A DNA stretch of 64,000 nucleotides from Adenophora triphylla var. japonica (Eukaryota > Streptophyta > Magnoliopsida > Asterales > Campanulaceae). Each line of letters starts with the position of its first letter. Within the stretch, counting starts at the first letter, position 1. A model generated the notes under the pieces. That model saw nothing but the letters and a program-made list of their open reading frames with translations. It was not told where the DNA came from and made no database searches. The position numbers and the translations under genes are program-made. The stretch spans positions 1 through 64,000 of the forward strand of contig JAFEMH010001465.1 of the NCBI GenBank assembly GCA_022495995.1. Direction: 5' to 3'. Of this stretch, positions 33,647-46,000 are shown piece after piece.

Positions 33647-35870
33647 TCTATATAATATATAAAAAGAGAAACATTTTATGTTGCCCTTTTCGCCAAAAAA
33701 AATAAAAATATTTTATGCCTTCACATTAAGTCATGTCACTATTATGACATGGCATTATGTGATTCTCCCATTGGTCAATTATTTTCTATTTAAATCAAGT
33801 GGTTAAATTTGGAAATCTATCAAGGGTATTTTAGTCATTTACGTTCATGGCATAAATGTAGATATTACACATTAAAATCAACATCAATTGTTTTTTATTG
33901 GATGCCTTAATTTACGAATTTTTTTCCCCAAAATTCTTTGACCTCAATTATTTTATAATAAATTAATTTAAAAAAAAAATTCTTTACACCAAAATTCATA
34001 TTTTTTTCATTTACAAATAGAGACTAATTTCATTTGATTCGGACACAGAAAAAAAAAATCTCTTTCTTGAATATAAATCAAATATTTTATAATAAATTAT
34101 TTTTTAAAATTTTTTTCCACCTAAAATCATTAAAAAAATTCCTTAAAAAATAGATATTACTTTCATTTAATTAAGACAAAAAAAAAATTAATCTTCTTTG
34201 AAGTGCATGTCAATATTCTAAAAAATAAATGTAGTATAAATAGGTAGTTTGAAAAAGGGAGAGGAAGAAGTGGGTTGGATTTGATGAGGGAGTGTAGTGT
34301 TTGGAGAAAAAAATCATTTAACACATTGTTGGTTATTTTTGGATTTTGATTTTTCTTCTCAAAATTAAATAAGTTAAATTGAAAAAGAATATTATAATTT
34401 TGTTCATGATGAGTTAATTTAACAAATATGATATTTATTTAAAAAAATCCTCTTTTTTGAATATAAATAAAATATTTTATAATAATTTTTTTTCACCAAA
34501 AATCATTAAAAAAAATTCTTCCAAAAATAGAGACTACTTTCATTCGATTTGGATACAAAAAAAAAAAAAACCATCTTCTTTAAAGTGCATGTCAATATTC
34601 TAAAAAATAAAGATAGTATGAATTGATATTTTGAAAGATAAAGAGGAAGAAGTGGGAGGTTTGATGAGGGGGTAGATTGTTTGGGAAAAAAATCTATATA
34701 ATATATAAAAAGAGAAATATTTTATGTCCTCACATTAAGCCATGTCACTATTATGACATGGCATTATGTGATTCTCCCATTGTTCAATTATTTTCTATTA
34801 AATCAAGTGGTTAAATTTGGAAATCTGTCAAGGGTATTTTAGTCATTTATGTTCATGGCATAAATGTAGATATTACATATTAAAATCAGCATCAATTGAT
34901 TTTGATTGGATGCCTTAATTTATAATTTTTTTCCCCCAAATTTTTTGACCTCAATTATTTTATAATAATTAATTTAAAAAAAATTTGTTTACACCAAAAT
35001 TCATAATATTTTTCCTCTACAAATAGAGACTAATTTCATTTGATTCGGACACAAAAAAAATCCTCTTTCTTGAATATAAATCAAATATTTTATAATAAAT
35101 TATTTTTTTTAATTTTTTTCCACCTAAAATCATTAAAAAAAATTCTCCAAAAATAGATATTACTTTCATTTGATTCAGACAAAAAAAAAATCCTCTTCTT
35201 TGAATTGCATGTCAATATTCTAAAAAATAAATGTAGTATAAATAGGTAGTTTGAAAAAGGGAGAGGAAGAAGTGGGTTGGATTTGATGAGGGAGTGTAGT
35301 GTTTGGGAAAAAAAAATTATTTAACACAATGTTAGTTATTTTTGGATTTTAATTTTTCTTCTCAAAATTAAATAAGCTAAATTGAAAAAGAATATTATAA
35401 TTTTGTTCATGATGAGTTAATGTAAATAAATATGATATTTATTTTAAAAAATCCTCTTTTTTGAATATAAATAAAATATTTTATAATAATTTTTTTTTTT
35501 AAATTTTTTTTTCACCAAAAATCATAAAAAAAAATAATCTTTCAAAAATAGAGACTACTTTCATTTGATTTGAACAGAAAAAAGAAATCATTTTCTTTGA
35601 AGTGCATGCCAATATTCTAAAAAATAAAGATAGTATGAATTGGTATTTTGAAAGAGGAAGAGGAAGAAGTGGGTTAGATTTGATGAGGGAGTGAATTGTT
35701 TGGGGAAAAAAAATTCATTTAACACAAATGTTAGATTTTTTAAGAATTTGATTTTTCTTCTCAAAATTAAATAAGTTAAATTAGAAATGAATATTATAAT
35801 TATGTTCATGATGAGTTAATGTAAACAAATATGATATTTATTATTACTATTATTCGTATACTAATAAATG
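33647..35870 (+). repeat. two tandem Helitron-like units of about 1.05-1.15 kb
   Basis: Unit 1 starts at 33647 and unit 2 at 34693, both with TCTATATAATATATAAAAAG after an A. The units share nearly all their length, for example the hairpin CATGTCACTATTATGACATG, GACCTCAATTATTTTATAA and GAGGAAGAAGTGGG. Each also holds an internal repeat of its own second half. A 5' TC terminus followed by TATA...TTAAAA is typical of plant Helitrons inserted between A and T. I could not identify a CTRR 3' end with a hairpin, so the assignment is tentative. No RepHel coding capacity. Confidence 0.55.
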
Positions 35871-35945
35871 ATACTCCATCCGTCCCACTTCAAGGGTCCT
35901 ACTTTCCCTTTTGGTCCGTCCCACTTCAAGAGTCCCTTCCATAAA
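35871..35945. mobile_element. single Stowaway-like end
   Basis: TACTCCATCCGTCCCACTTC followed by a second GGTCCGTCCCACTTC, typical of Stowaway left ends. No matching right end before the next Helitron-like unit at 36105, so it is truncated. Confidence 0.5.
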
Positions 35946-36104
35946 TGGCATGTTTTGAATATATTTATACCCTTATAATTTAAATATATCGATTCAATAT
36001 TTCTCACAGGATTTTTTTTTTTTTTTGAAATAAAAAGAATCATATTATTAACGACAATAAATGTTTAGAATTCGACTATTCAAGTACGTTGGAAGTTTGA
36101 CCTA

Positions 36105-38580
36105 TCTATATAATATATTAAAAGACAAGCATTTAGAACCCTCACATTAAGTCATGTCAATATTATGATATGGCATTATGTAATTATCCCATTGGTCAAT
36201 TATTTTCTATATAAATCAAGTGGTTAAATTTGAAAATCTGTCAAGGGTATTTAGTCATTTACGTTCATTACATAAATGTAGATATTAGACATCTATATAA
36301 TATATTAAAAGACAAATATTTAGAGCCCTCACATTAAGTCATGTCACTATTATAACATGGCATTATGTAATTCTCCCATTGGTCTTAGTTACAAAGATTT
36401 TTTCATTTAATAAATTGATTTTTCATTTAATAAAAGGTTAATGTTTACTCCCTCCGTCCCACTTCACTTGGCACTAATTTTCATTTTGGGTCGTCCCACT
36501 TCACTTGGCACTGCCCAAAATGAAAAAGAATATTCACTATTCCCTCCACTCATTCTCTCTCCTACTTCACTTTTACACTCACAACATTCTCTCTCCTAAC
36601 TATTCCTCCCACTCATTCTCTCTCCTATTTAATTCTTCATACTCACAACATTTAACTTTTTCTCTTTCTTACATCACTTTTCCTTAATTCCTACACCCAA
36701 AAAGTTGGTGCCAAGTGAATCGGGACGGAGGGAGTATAAGGTAAATATTTATACAGTAAATTATACCGATTTAAGCTCAATCAACATTTGAATTTTGAAA
36801 TCAAATTTTGAATTTTCAGAAAACGGGAAAGCAATTAGTAAATAAGGAAATGTAACTCTTCAAAACTGGATCGATTAATATTTTATTCAAATGCACATTT
36901 TTTGTTTTTAAAATTTTTATTTATAATTCATTTTGAGACAGAAGAAGTAGTACTATAATTATGATCCATATACATACAAATTTATTTCATAAATTGAAAT
37001 CTTTGTTATATAAATTAGAAATAATTACAATAATATAGTCTAATAAATGAATACTTTTTTTTTATTTCAAGCAAAATAAAAATTGATCAATTTTTTTTTA
37101 TTTTGGAACGAAAGAAATATTAATGTAATGATCTATATACATGCAAGAGTCTTATGAATAGGAATTTAAATATATAATCAAAGAGTGACGGTACAAATAT
37201 AAATATTATTTTTTAAAAATAATTTATGTATAATTCTTTTTGAGATGAAAGAAGTAGTACTATAATGATCCATCTATAATATATTAAAAGACAAACATTT
37301 AGAGCCCTCACATTAATCCATGTCACTATTAAGACATGGCATTTTGTAATTCTCCCATTGGTCTTAGTTTCAAAGATTTTTCATTTAATAAATTGATTTT
37401 TCATTTAATAAAAGGTTAATGTTTATAAGGTAAATATTTATACAGTAAATTATCCCAATTTAAGCTCAATCAACATTTGAATTTTGAAATCAAATTTTGA
37501 ATTTTCAGAAAACGGAAAAACAATGTAACTCTACAAAACTGGATCGATTAATATTTTATTCAAATGCACATTTTTTGTTTTTAAATTTTTTATTTATAAT
37601 TCATTTTGAGACATAAGAAGTAGTATTATAATTATGATCCATATACATACAAATTTATTTTTTAAATTGAAATCTTTGGCATATAAATTAGAAATAGTTA
37701 TAATAATATAGTCTAATAATTGATTACTTTTTTTTATTTTAAGCAAAATAAAAATTGATCAATTATTTTTATTTTGGGACGAAAGAAATATTAATGTAAT
37801 GATCTATATACATGCAAGAGTCTTATAAATATGAATTTAAATATATAATCAAAGAGTAATGGTCCAAAAATAAATATTATTTTTTTTTAAAATAATTTAT
37901 TTATAATTCTTTTTGAGATGAAAGAAGTAGTACTATAATGATCCATCTATCTATATAATATATTAAAAGACAAATATTTAGAGCCCTCACATTAAGCCAT
38001 GTCACTATTATGACATGACATTATGTAAGTATCCCATTGGTCTTAGTTTAAAAGATTTTTCATTTAATAAATTAATTTTTCATTTAATAAAAGGTTAATG
38101 TTTATAAGGTTAATGTTTATAAGGTAAATATTTATACAGTAAATTATCCCGATTTAAGCTCAATCAACATTTGAATTTTGAAATCAAATTTTGAATTTTC
38201 AGAAAACGGGAAAGCAATTAGTAAATAAAGAAATGTAACTCTTCAAAACTGGATCGATTAATATTTTATTCAAATGCACATTTTTTGTTTTTAAAATTTT
38301 TATTTATAATTCATTTTGAGACAGAAGAAGTAGTACTATATTTATGATCCATATACATACAAATTTATTTTATAAATTGAAATATTTGGTATATAAATTA
38401 GAAATAGTTACAATAATATAGTCTAATAAATGAATACTTTATTTTAAGCAAAATAAAAAATTGATCAATTATTTTTATTTTGGGACGAAAGAAATATTAA
38501 TGTAAAGATCTATATACATGCAAGAGTCTTATAAATAGGAATTATAAATAAATAATTTTTAAAAAATAATTTTTTTTTTA
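36105..38580 (+). repeat. tandem array of Helitron-like units, period about 680 bp
   Basis: TCTATATAATATATTAAAAG-type starts occur at 36105, 36292, 37273 (TCTATAATATATT) and 37950. The first unit is only 187 bp. The next three are head-to-tail copies of one sequence: 692 bp after removing the Stowaway in the first, 677 bp, and about 630 bp for the last, which diverges near 38580. Shared blocks include GAAATCAAATTTTGAATTTT and ACTGGATCGATTAATATTTT. The first about 90 bp are shared with the units at 33647 and 34693. Low GC, no coding. Confidence 0.65.
36448..36734. mobile_element. Stowaway MITE inside a tandem unit
   Basis: 287 bp, CTCCCTCCGTCCCACTTC ... GGGACGGAGGGAG, TA at 36446-36447 and 36735-36736. 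The next unit at about 37423 has the uninterrupted sequence GGTTAATGTTTATAAGG, a precise empty site. Confidence 0.96.
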
Positions 38581-38983
38581 TTTTTGAGATTTATGATTAA
38601 TAATCTGATTAAAACTATCAAGTTTATTTATTTTCATTCCAGTGTTGCATATGGATGCCATGACTTATTTTTTTTCATAATCTTTTCTAATCAGAAAATG
38701 ACCCACAAGAGAAATTATAACATTTTGCTTGATGGCTAAAGCTTTGATAACTCTATTCAAGGGAGCAACTAATATTTTGTTTTGGTAAATGGTTGTCAAG
38801 TGGTTGAAACTTGAAATGTTAGTATGATTTTGACACATTTATGAACTATGGGTATGCATAATTCAGATTTATAATAATCACAACTTGAGTATTATCTGAA
38901 ATGCTTCATAAGGTCCTGAGTCGTGCTTCCTTGATGTATCTTGATTGTGCATTCAGAAATTTTTATATTTTCTCCATCATTTA
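38581..38983. other. AT-rich intergenic sequence
   Basis: No gene, repeat or terminal structure recognised. Confidence 0.4.
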
Positions 38984-39107
38984 AAAAATCGGTGAGCAAG
39001 TGTACACACATTTTTTTTTAATAATAGAAATAGATATATGTGACCAAAAATCGGTGAGCAAGTGTACACACATTTTTTTTTAATAATAGAAATAGATATA
39101 TGTGACC
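38984..39107. repeat. 62-bp tandem duplication
   Basis: Two nearly identical copies with an offset of exactly 62 bp, starting AAAAATCGGTGAGCAAGTG. Recent local duplication. Confidence 0.95.
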
Positions 39108-39193
39108 AAAATATGTTTGGCCATCCCACACATATAGGCTAAATGGAGTTATTCTGAATGTAGTAAGTAATTTTCTATGTGTACCCGTACAGG

Positions 39194-39240
39194 ATACTCC
39201 CTCCGTCCCAAAATTATCGTGTCAATTTTTTTATTGTTGG
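39194..39240. mobile_element. single Stowaway-like end
   Basis: TACTCCCTCCGTCCCAAAAT matches the Stowaway terminal consensus. There is no second end before the LTR remnant at 39351, so only one terminus remains. Confidence 0.5.
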
Positions 39241-39350
39241 ATATAAACCTAACATATTGTTTTCGTTTATTTAAATGAAATTACAGATTATGAAAACAAG
39301 TAATAATAAGTCTAACTATGTCCTTCGAATTTCGACGGATTACTCACTAG

Positions 39351-39619
39351 TGATATGGAATAGAATGACTATTTTTAGAGAAGTACAAGAGAATTGTAAA
39401 AAGATCAAATTGTATCGTTGATGTATTTGAGTATTTATACAAGTCATAAACTACATATCTTGGGGTACAAGATATTACCTAACTTGGTGTACAAGATATT
39501 TCCAATAAAGAAAAGATTATTACAATAAGAAAAGAATTGCAATGAATATGTTAGAAGATATATACAAATAACTTAATTAAGGAGATGTATCTTTATCATA
39601 ATATTGTGTATCTCTATCA
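39351..39619 (-). repeat. small LTR (269 bp), probably copia
   Basis: TGATATGGAATAG ... CTCTATCA gives TGATA / TATCA termini. On the minus strand a TTACGGGGAA purine-rich tract lies directly before the LTR start, so it looks like the 3' LTR of a minus-strand element, with a TATA-like TTGTATAAATAC in it. No pol sequence is recognisable to the right. Confidence 0.55.
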
Positions 39620-40101
39620 TTCCCCGTAAGATGTACGAACGGTAGGAGAGTTCAATATCGTACAAAATGCCATGAAAGTGAGTTTGGTCAAGCATCGTTG
39701 TGAGGATATCATTGAGTTGAAATTTGATGTAGATGGAGGACTTCATCAATTTGTACTTCAAGCATTTTGTTTGGGAGAAGAAAACCTTGTTCTCGGGAAA
39801 ATAAGACATTATATTTGGGAAGAAATAGGAAAATCAAGGGATAAAAAGGCATTATATTTGGGAAAAAATAGGAAAATCGAGGGATAAAAAGATATTATAT
39901 TTGGGAAGAAGTAGAAAAAAGCATTACAGATGAGAAGTAAATTTAGGGTTCAATCGAGAGGATCTGTGAAGAAAACAATTTATAAAGAAGACTCAACTTG
40001 ATTTCAAGATTGAGAATATATGATAAAAGAGTGCATGATAAAAGAGATAATAATACGATAAGAAGAATACTTTAAGATGGAAAAGCAAAGCAAAGCAAAG
40101 C

Positions 40102-40159
<58 letters not shown>

Positions 40160-41047
40160 AGACTACGACTACAGTGGGCTTATATTAAAGAATAATAGAC
40201 CCAACTTAGTTTTAAGTTTGGGAAAGAAGATTAAAAATTTTAAAATTTTAGAAGTGGAGAAATGGTTCGACCAATTTGAGAGAATTTAATATGTTCATTA
40301 TCATATTATAATGAATCATATAGATAAGAGAGAAGAAGACTTAGCATGACATTATTGGGAACGATGTCAGTCCAGTGTGATTACATCGAGGACTGCACAA
40401 TACAGATTGCAGCGAAAAAAAAAATCATCTAGGGTTACGACTGTGATCAACAAATTCAGGGGATCATACTAAAAGTCACTCAACCATGGAGGGAAAGGAG
40501 TACATTAGGAGAGTCTATGAGGACAACTTGAGAACGAGAAAATATTTGATAAGAAAATTTAGGTTTCGATCGAGAGGAGAATATTTGAGAAGAAAATTGC
40601 AAAAGCTTGAGAAGTGATGATGCCAAAAATGTTCGTATCAGCCCAAATTCAGCGACAAATTGTAGAATCCACGTTTAATATGAATTCGTTTGTGAGTAGG
40701 CTATAATTCTATAATAATTATAACTAGCCAAAATTAACTGCCAAATTAAAGCGGAATTTTTGGTCCCTGTCTCCCCGAGATCATTCTTATTGTCTTGCTA
40801 CTAGTCCTCTTGTTTTAATTGCCATATTAAATGTCACTCATCAATTCATTCCTAAATAAACATTTATTTTCAAGAACGATTTTTCTGTAATTATAGAAAC
40901 GAATAGGTTAAGGTAAGTTTATTTATGAAAATAAATAAGTTAAATTATGCTTAATAAATGCTTTGATTTTCTTGTTTAAAAAGCTTAATATGTGCCCGTA
41001 TGGCACATATTAGAAAAACCGTTTTAAGAATTCATTTCAAGCTAGTT
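39620..41047. other. unassigned region with (AG)n tract
   Basis: May contain the decayed interior of the LTR element at 39351-39619. A GGGAAGAA / AAAAGGCATTATATTTGGG block is repeated at about 39795-39915. A long AG tract occupies 40106-40155. No gene recognised. Confidence 0.4.
40106..40155. repeat. (GA)n microsatellite
   Basis: About 25 uninterrupted GA units. Confidence 0.97.
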
Positions 41048-41056
41048 TTCATTTTT

Positions 41057-41535
41057 CACAAAATCTGGGAAGAAACGCGTTTCTCCGTCGCTTCTGGAGA
41101 AACGGGGCTTGTTTTGTCGCGCGACATACTTAGCCACCACAACTGGATATCCTTTCCAAAGCTTCTGGATATCCAGAAGCTAGCTTCTGGATATCCAGAA
41201 GCTTTGGAAAAGATATCCAGAAGCTTTGGAAAGGATATACAGAAGCTTTGGAAAGGATATACAGAAACCAAATATTTTTTCTGGCTATCCTTCCCAAAGC
41301 TTCTGGATATCCATATTCAATGTTCTGGATATCCAGAAGCTTTGGAAAGGATATCCAGAAAAAATATTTGGTTTCTGGATATCCTTTCCAAAGCTTCTGG
41401 ATATCCTTTCCAAAGCTTCTGGATATCCAGAAGCTGATGAAAGTATATCCAGAAACTGGCTTATTATGTCGCGCGACAAAACAAGCCCCGTTTCTCCAGA
41501 AGCACGGAGAAACGCGTTTCTCCCCAGACCGACTC
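41057..41535. mobile_element. foldback element with nested GGATATCC palindromes
   Basis: Terminal inverted repeats of about 63 bp (41064-41126 and 41467-41528) share GAAACGCGTTTCTCCG and ACGGGGCTTGTTTTGTCGCG, ending in the palindrome TGTCGCGCGACA. A 9-bp direct repeat TTCATTTTT flanks it (41048-41056 and 41536-41544), the TSD size of Mutator-like elements, although the outermost 7 bp of the two ends do not match. The interior consists of repeated AAAGCTTCTGGATATCC blocks in both directions, including a near-perfect inverted repeat of about 46 bp around 41312-41322. No coding. Confidence 0.75.
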
Positions 41536-41544
41536 TTCATTTTT

Positions 41545-41849
41545 ACTGAATTGAAATCTAGGTTTCTAAACCTTTGCTTATCATCAGAGTTCTAATTCAC
41601 ACTTACAAATTTATATTTTTTTCGTCTCATTTCTTTTAACTAAATTTAATTTTTGATGATCAGTCAATTTTGTTTAAACATTAATGTCAATCTAATTATC
41701 TTAATGAAATTCTAAAAATTGTTATTAATAAATTTGATCTATCAATAACAATTTTTTAGAATTTCGCTATAATTATTAAATTGACATTAATATTTGATCA
41801 ATATTCAATTGGGTTGATTATCAAAAGTCAAATATGACCAAATAAAATG
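41545..41849. other. AT-rich sequence left of Tat element 2
   Basis: Contains a weak inverted repeat around TTAATGAAATTCTAAAAATTG and its reverse near 41701-41765. No gene. Confidence 0.4.
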
Positions 41850-41854
41850 AGACT

Positions 41855-42514
41855 TGATGCTGCAGGAATTGTGCTTATCAATCTTCCTCCACGCGGCAGG
41901 ACGAATCACCTGACTCCTTGACCTGAAATCAGAACCCACAACTAGCCGGATGTGTCTCCGGCGAAGACCCTCGGGCGTGAGAGTAAGAATACGGTTGTAT
42001 AAAGCTCAAAATGTATTGAATAGATGAATTCCAATAGCAAAATGGCAGTTACCTTTGCACTGTTGGTAGTGATGAGGTATTTATAGTTGATGTAGGTGAT
42101 TTAATGACGTGGCTACATGAGCTCCGAGATTGTAGGAACAGTTACATGTGGTGTGAACGTGTCCTGTAATGGTCCCTGATTTGTAGGGAAGCAGTTATGG
42201 TAAGACTTGACCCACGTGCATCTATCTCAGTTAGCTCGATGTTTGCTATTTAGGTCGAGGTCGCCATTTGTAGAATGATCGACCTGACTGGCGGGTAGAG
42301 CATGGTTCGTACCCAAATTATAATATGGATCATGAGGTCGGACTAAGTTAAGTCGGGACTGGTAGGTCGGACCATAGACTTAGTCGACTCGATATTTGAG
42401 ATGGGCCTTGGGCCTTGTTACATTTGGATCAGTCTCATTGAGAATGTGGGAGCCAATGCTATCTGTGATTGGGCTTTACTTGTTTGGCCCAACTCGACAC
42501 TTTTGGTATGTTCA
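41855..42514 (-). repeat. 3' LTR of Tat element 2
   Basis: 660 bp; plus-strand TGATGCTGCAGG ... GGTATGTTCA. A minus-strand TATAAATAC box is at about 42069-42077. Confidence 0.93.
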
Positions 42515-42529
42515 GTGGCCCCCAACTTT
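42515..42529 (-). promoter_or_regulatory. polypurine tract of Tat element 2
   Basis: Minus-strand AAAGTTGGGGGCCAC immediately before the 3' LTR start TGAACATACC. Confidence 0.88.
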
Positions 42530-42798
42530 CGAGTGGACTTTGTCGACTTGGAAGTTAAGAAGATTTTTGATGTGAATTATTTTACCCGCAGGTCGCTACC
42601 AATTTTTTGAGGTAGGTCGACCACAATGACGTGGCATAATCCTGGACGTTGGCGATGAACGGTTAGATCGGAACGAGCGCCGTTTTTGCCATAGTGATTA
42701 TATTTTTGACGTTTGAGAGTCCACCTAGGAAACTGTTTCCGCCATTAATTAGGAAAATTAAATTCGAATTTCCCTTTGCCCCTTCCAATTCAGGAAGC
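42530..42798 (+). other. upstream region of the element 2 antisense gene
   Basis: Noncoding, between the polypurine tract and the antisense TATA box. Corresponds in position to 28858-29125 of element 1. Confidence 0.45.
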
Positions 42799-42805
42799 TA
42801 TAAAT
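42799..42805 (+). promoter_or_regulatory. TATA box of the element 2 antisense gene
   Basis: TATAAAT in GAAGCTATAAATTCGAG, about 200 bp above the MAR start at 43002. Confidence 0.65.
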
Positions 42806-43001
42806 TCGAGGGTCCTTCCCCATTTACAACTTTTGCCTTCTCAGAACTCTGTGCATGATTCCGGCGGTGATAAAGGAAATTGATTCTTGCTATAAATTGG
42901 TGTTTTCGCCCTCCATTGCTCCGTTTTTCTCCGCTGCTAAAGGTATTCCCCTTGTTCTTTAGAATTAGGGCTTTAATTTCTGCAATTTCTTTGATTTCGC
43001 C

Positions 43002-46000
43002 ATGGCTAGGACCTTTAGTTGTGAGGCCGGAGCTGGGTATGGTTACTGTAGTGTCAATCGTAGAGTCTACAAACACTTGAATGGAGAGTGGAGGGAGATA
43101 ACTGTAGAGGAGTGTTCCTTAATTTTGACCCGATGGGGTTTGCGTTTCTCTGAGCTAAGTTTGCCTGTGGGAGATGAATTAGGTGCCTTAAGAACGGATG
43201 ATCCAAGAATTGTGTCTTTTCACCTCTTCCATGAGCTTCTCGATCACATAGCTGTGTTTTATGTCAAGGATGCTAATAAGCCTTCCTTTATTAGAAATAG
43301 GATAGGATTCCCAGGGGAATCTAGGTCGCCCCTTAGTGTATCTACTAGGACTCCTGAGACTTCATGTAGAACTGATTCCCCTGTTTTCCCTTCTTCATGT
43401 ACAGATATGTCAACTTCAGGAGAAGCTGGTGTCTCCACTTCCTCAAGTCCGCGCATTGTGGATGCTTTTGAGACTACTGTGGTACCAGCAGAATGAAGGG
43501 GATATGTGCCACAAGGGCCACTTAGGGGAAAGCGATTTTCCCTCTAGGCTCTACTATCCATGACTTCGTGAGGTGGACAGAATGAGTTTGAGGTTACCCT
43601 TTATAGCAAGGCTGATTTTTTCAGACTATTTGGGAAGTCCTACAAGACTCGATACCACCGAGTAGCCTTCTATTATGGCTAGTTTATTGCCGCCTTAGAT
43701 CGCCCTTGGACCCCTTCATCAATGAGTTCTTAGAGTGTGCCCAATGCCTTACCTCTCCAACCGGTGCCAATACATACGAGTCTTGGTTTGCTTCATCATG
43801 GTGTGTCGTTTCTTAGGGTATGAGCCCCGTATGAGGGTTTTTAGAGAGTTCTTTCTGTGAAGTTTGATAAGAATGGTGGCATAAGCACTCCCTCCAAGGC
43901 AAATTCCCCCAAATTATTTATAAACTTGCCTAGCAAAGTCGGTGCCGGAATTCCCATGTAGCAGTAGTGGAGAGTAGGTTAGGATGGGAGTTCCCTCTAC
44001 CAAGTGAGGAGACCAAGGTGGTGAGAGATGAAGATCAGTGGGAACCTCATTGGCATGGAGACCTGCGTAGGAAGTTGGCGGAGTTGGTTGCTCAGAGGCC
44101 CATCAGTTGGAAGATCCTTGGGACTACAAAATATAATTTTATCCAAGCTGGTATGATGCTAGGGGATGATGATGTAGTGCCACTAGTTCCCATAGTGAGG
44201 TGCACGAGGTATCCAGATTGGGTGACCCACGCTCATGCAAGATTTGAGAAGATGTGCTCCCTCTGTCAGAAGACTAAGAATTATTGCAAGGATAATGGGG
44301 AGCATTTTGGTGGTAAGGGTTTACTCGCCTCTTCCTCCTCTATATATGAAACTTCTTATGTGCGAGTTCCACCTTACTTGGCATCTGCCTTTTGATCATT
44401 TAGTCGTCACTTCCTGGTCCCAGTGTAACACTTGTGCCCTTTATATGTGCTGCCTATAGGATTTGTTAGCTCGCAATTGATCTTGCTCGTATGTAGAACT
44501 CGCAGCTCGTACATAGAACTTATATTTTTGATGTCGAGCTAACACTTTACTTTTTTGTTTTACGCAGTTTTAACTCCTGCTTAGGAAGCTAATATGGGGA
44601 GAGCCATTGATATCAGGAAGGCCAAGAAAAGCTATGGAAGAGCAAATGCCAAAGAGAACCGCGAGGCAGAAGGTGCCAAGAGGAATGACTTGCTGAAGTT
44701 AGTTGATGAGGATACAACAAAGTTCATTCCTGCCGAGGAGAACTTGGAAGTGATAGATGATGCTATAGAGGGTGAGAATGTTGAGGGTGATGAGGCCCAA
44801 GGTTCTGAAGAGGCCAACATTGCTGGTGAGGAGGAGGCCGAGCTGAATGTGGAACCAGAGAAGGAGGTCGCTCGTGCCAGGACTCGAGCTCAAGTTAAGT
44901 CAAAAACCAAAGTCAAGACCAAAGCTGCCTCTAAGAGAAAGTCCCACGTCATTTCTTTGGATGAAGATGAGGATGAAGATGATGCTGCTCCCATAAGCAA
45001 GGTGATCAAGATTGGCCCTTCAATAGTGAGCTCGACATCCAATCAAGTCGGTGCCAGTGAACCAGCAGAGACTGAAGCCAGAAGTCCACATGTCTCCCCT
45101 ATTCAAGTTTCATATGACGAGCTGATTCAGAATAGGGTTGCTGAGCTAAGTGAGGTGCCTCCTTTGACCAGGATTAACAGCTTGGCTAGGAGTATCCAGT
45201 GGAATATGGCCAGTAGTTGTCGGGAGGAGCTGATCAGGATCTGATCAGAGAGTTTACTAATAAGCCATTGACTCCAGAAGCTTGTCGAGCTCGAGTTGGG
45301 TTGGCTTCCTCCGAGGTAACCCTTGAGCTTTTTAATGTATTCATTCTTCTTGCCGTTTTCCTCTCCTTTCTTTTCATTTGATCTGACCCCTTGTATCAAC
45401 TCGTTATTTCAGTCCCTTGCCATGATTGATTTAGCCACCACTTATTGGAAGGCGGCAGAGGAGCAGGAGAAGCTGGCCAAGACTATGTTGGCTCGTAAGA
45501 ACGAGGAACTGGGGAAGCTGGAAAGTGATCAAGCTCAGTTAAAAGAGGACTATACAAAGCTAAAAGGAGAGTTTGACAAATTGAAGGAGGAGAACTCGGA
45601 CTTGGATAACTCCTATGAAGCTTTGAAGCTTTTGAAGGATAATGAGATCAAATTGAAGGAGGAGGCCTGGAAGAGCTTAGGGGAAGCCAACAGTGAACTC
45701 GCTCGTCTCAAGGAGGAGAAAAAGAAAGTGACAGCTGATCTTGAGCTGGCAAAGCAACAGCTGGAGGAGGTTCCCGTCACCTTAGCCAAGAAACAGGAGG
45801 AACTGGATGCTGCTCGACAACAATGGGAGCTGGAACTCAACAATGCTGCGAAGGTGGCCAAAGATGAAGCTGTGAAAGCTTACAAAGAGAGTGACGAGCT
45901 CCATGCTCATGTTACCAAGGAAGCCAGCGCCTTCTGGGACGTAGGTCGAGCTCACATGGCTCGGCGTATTACGGTGGATCCTGCATACGATATCTCAGTT

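Noticed and set aside
41000..41595. several overlapping ORFs of 60-145 codons in the foldback element
   Set aside because: Periodic SGYPEAL / FWISFPKLLDI readings come from the palindromic GGATATCC blocks; both strands are equally open.
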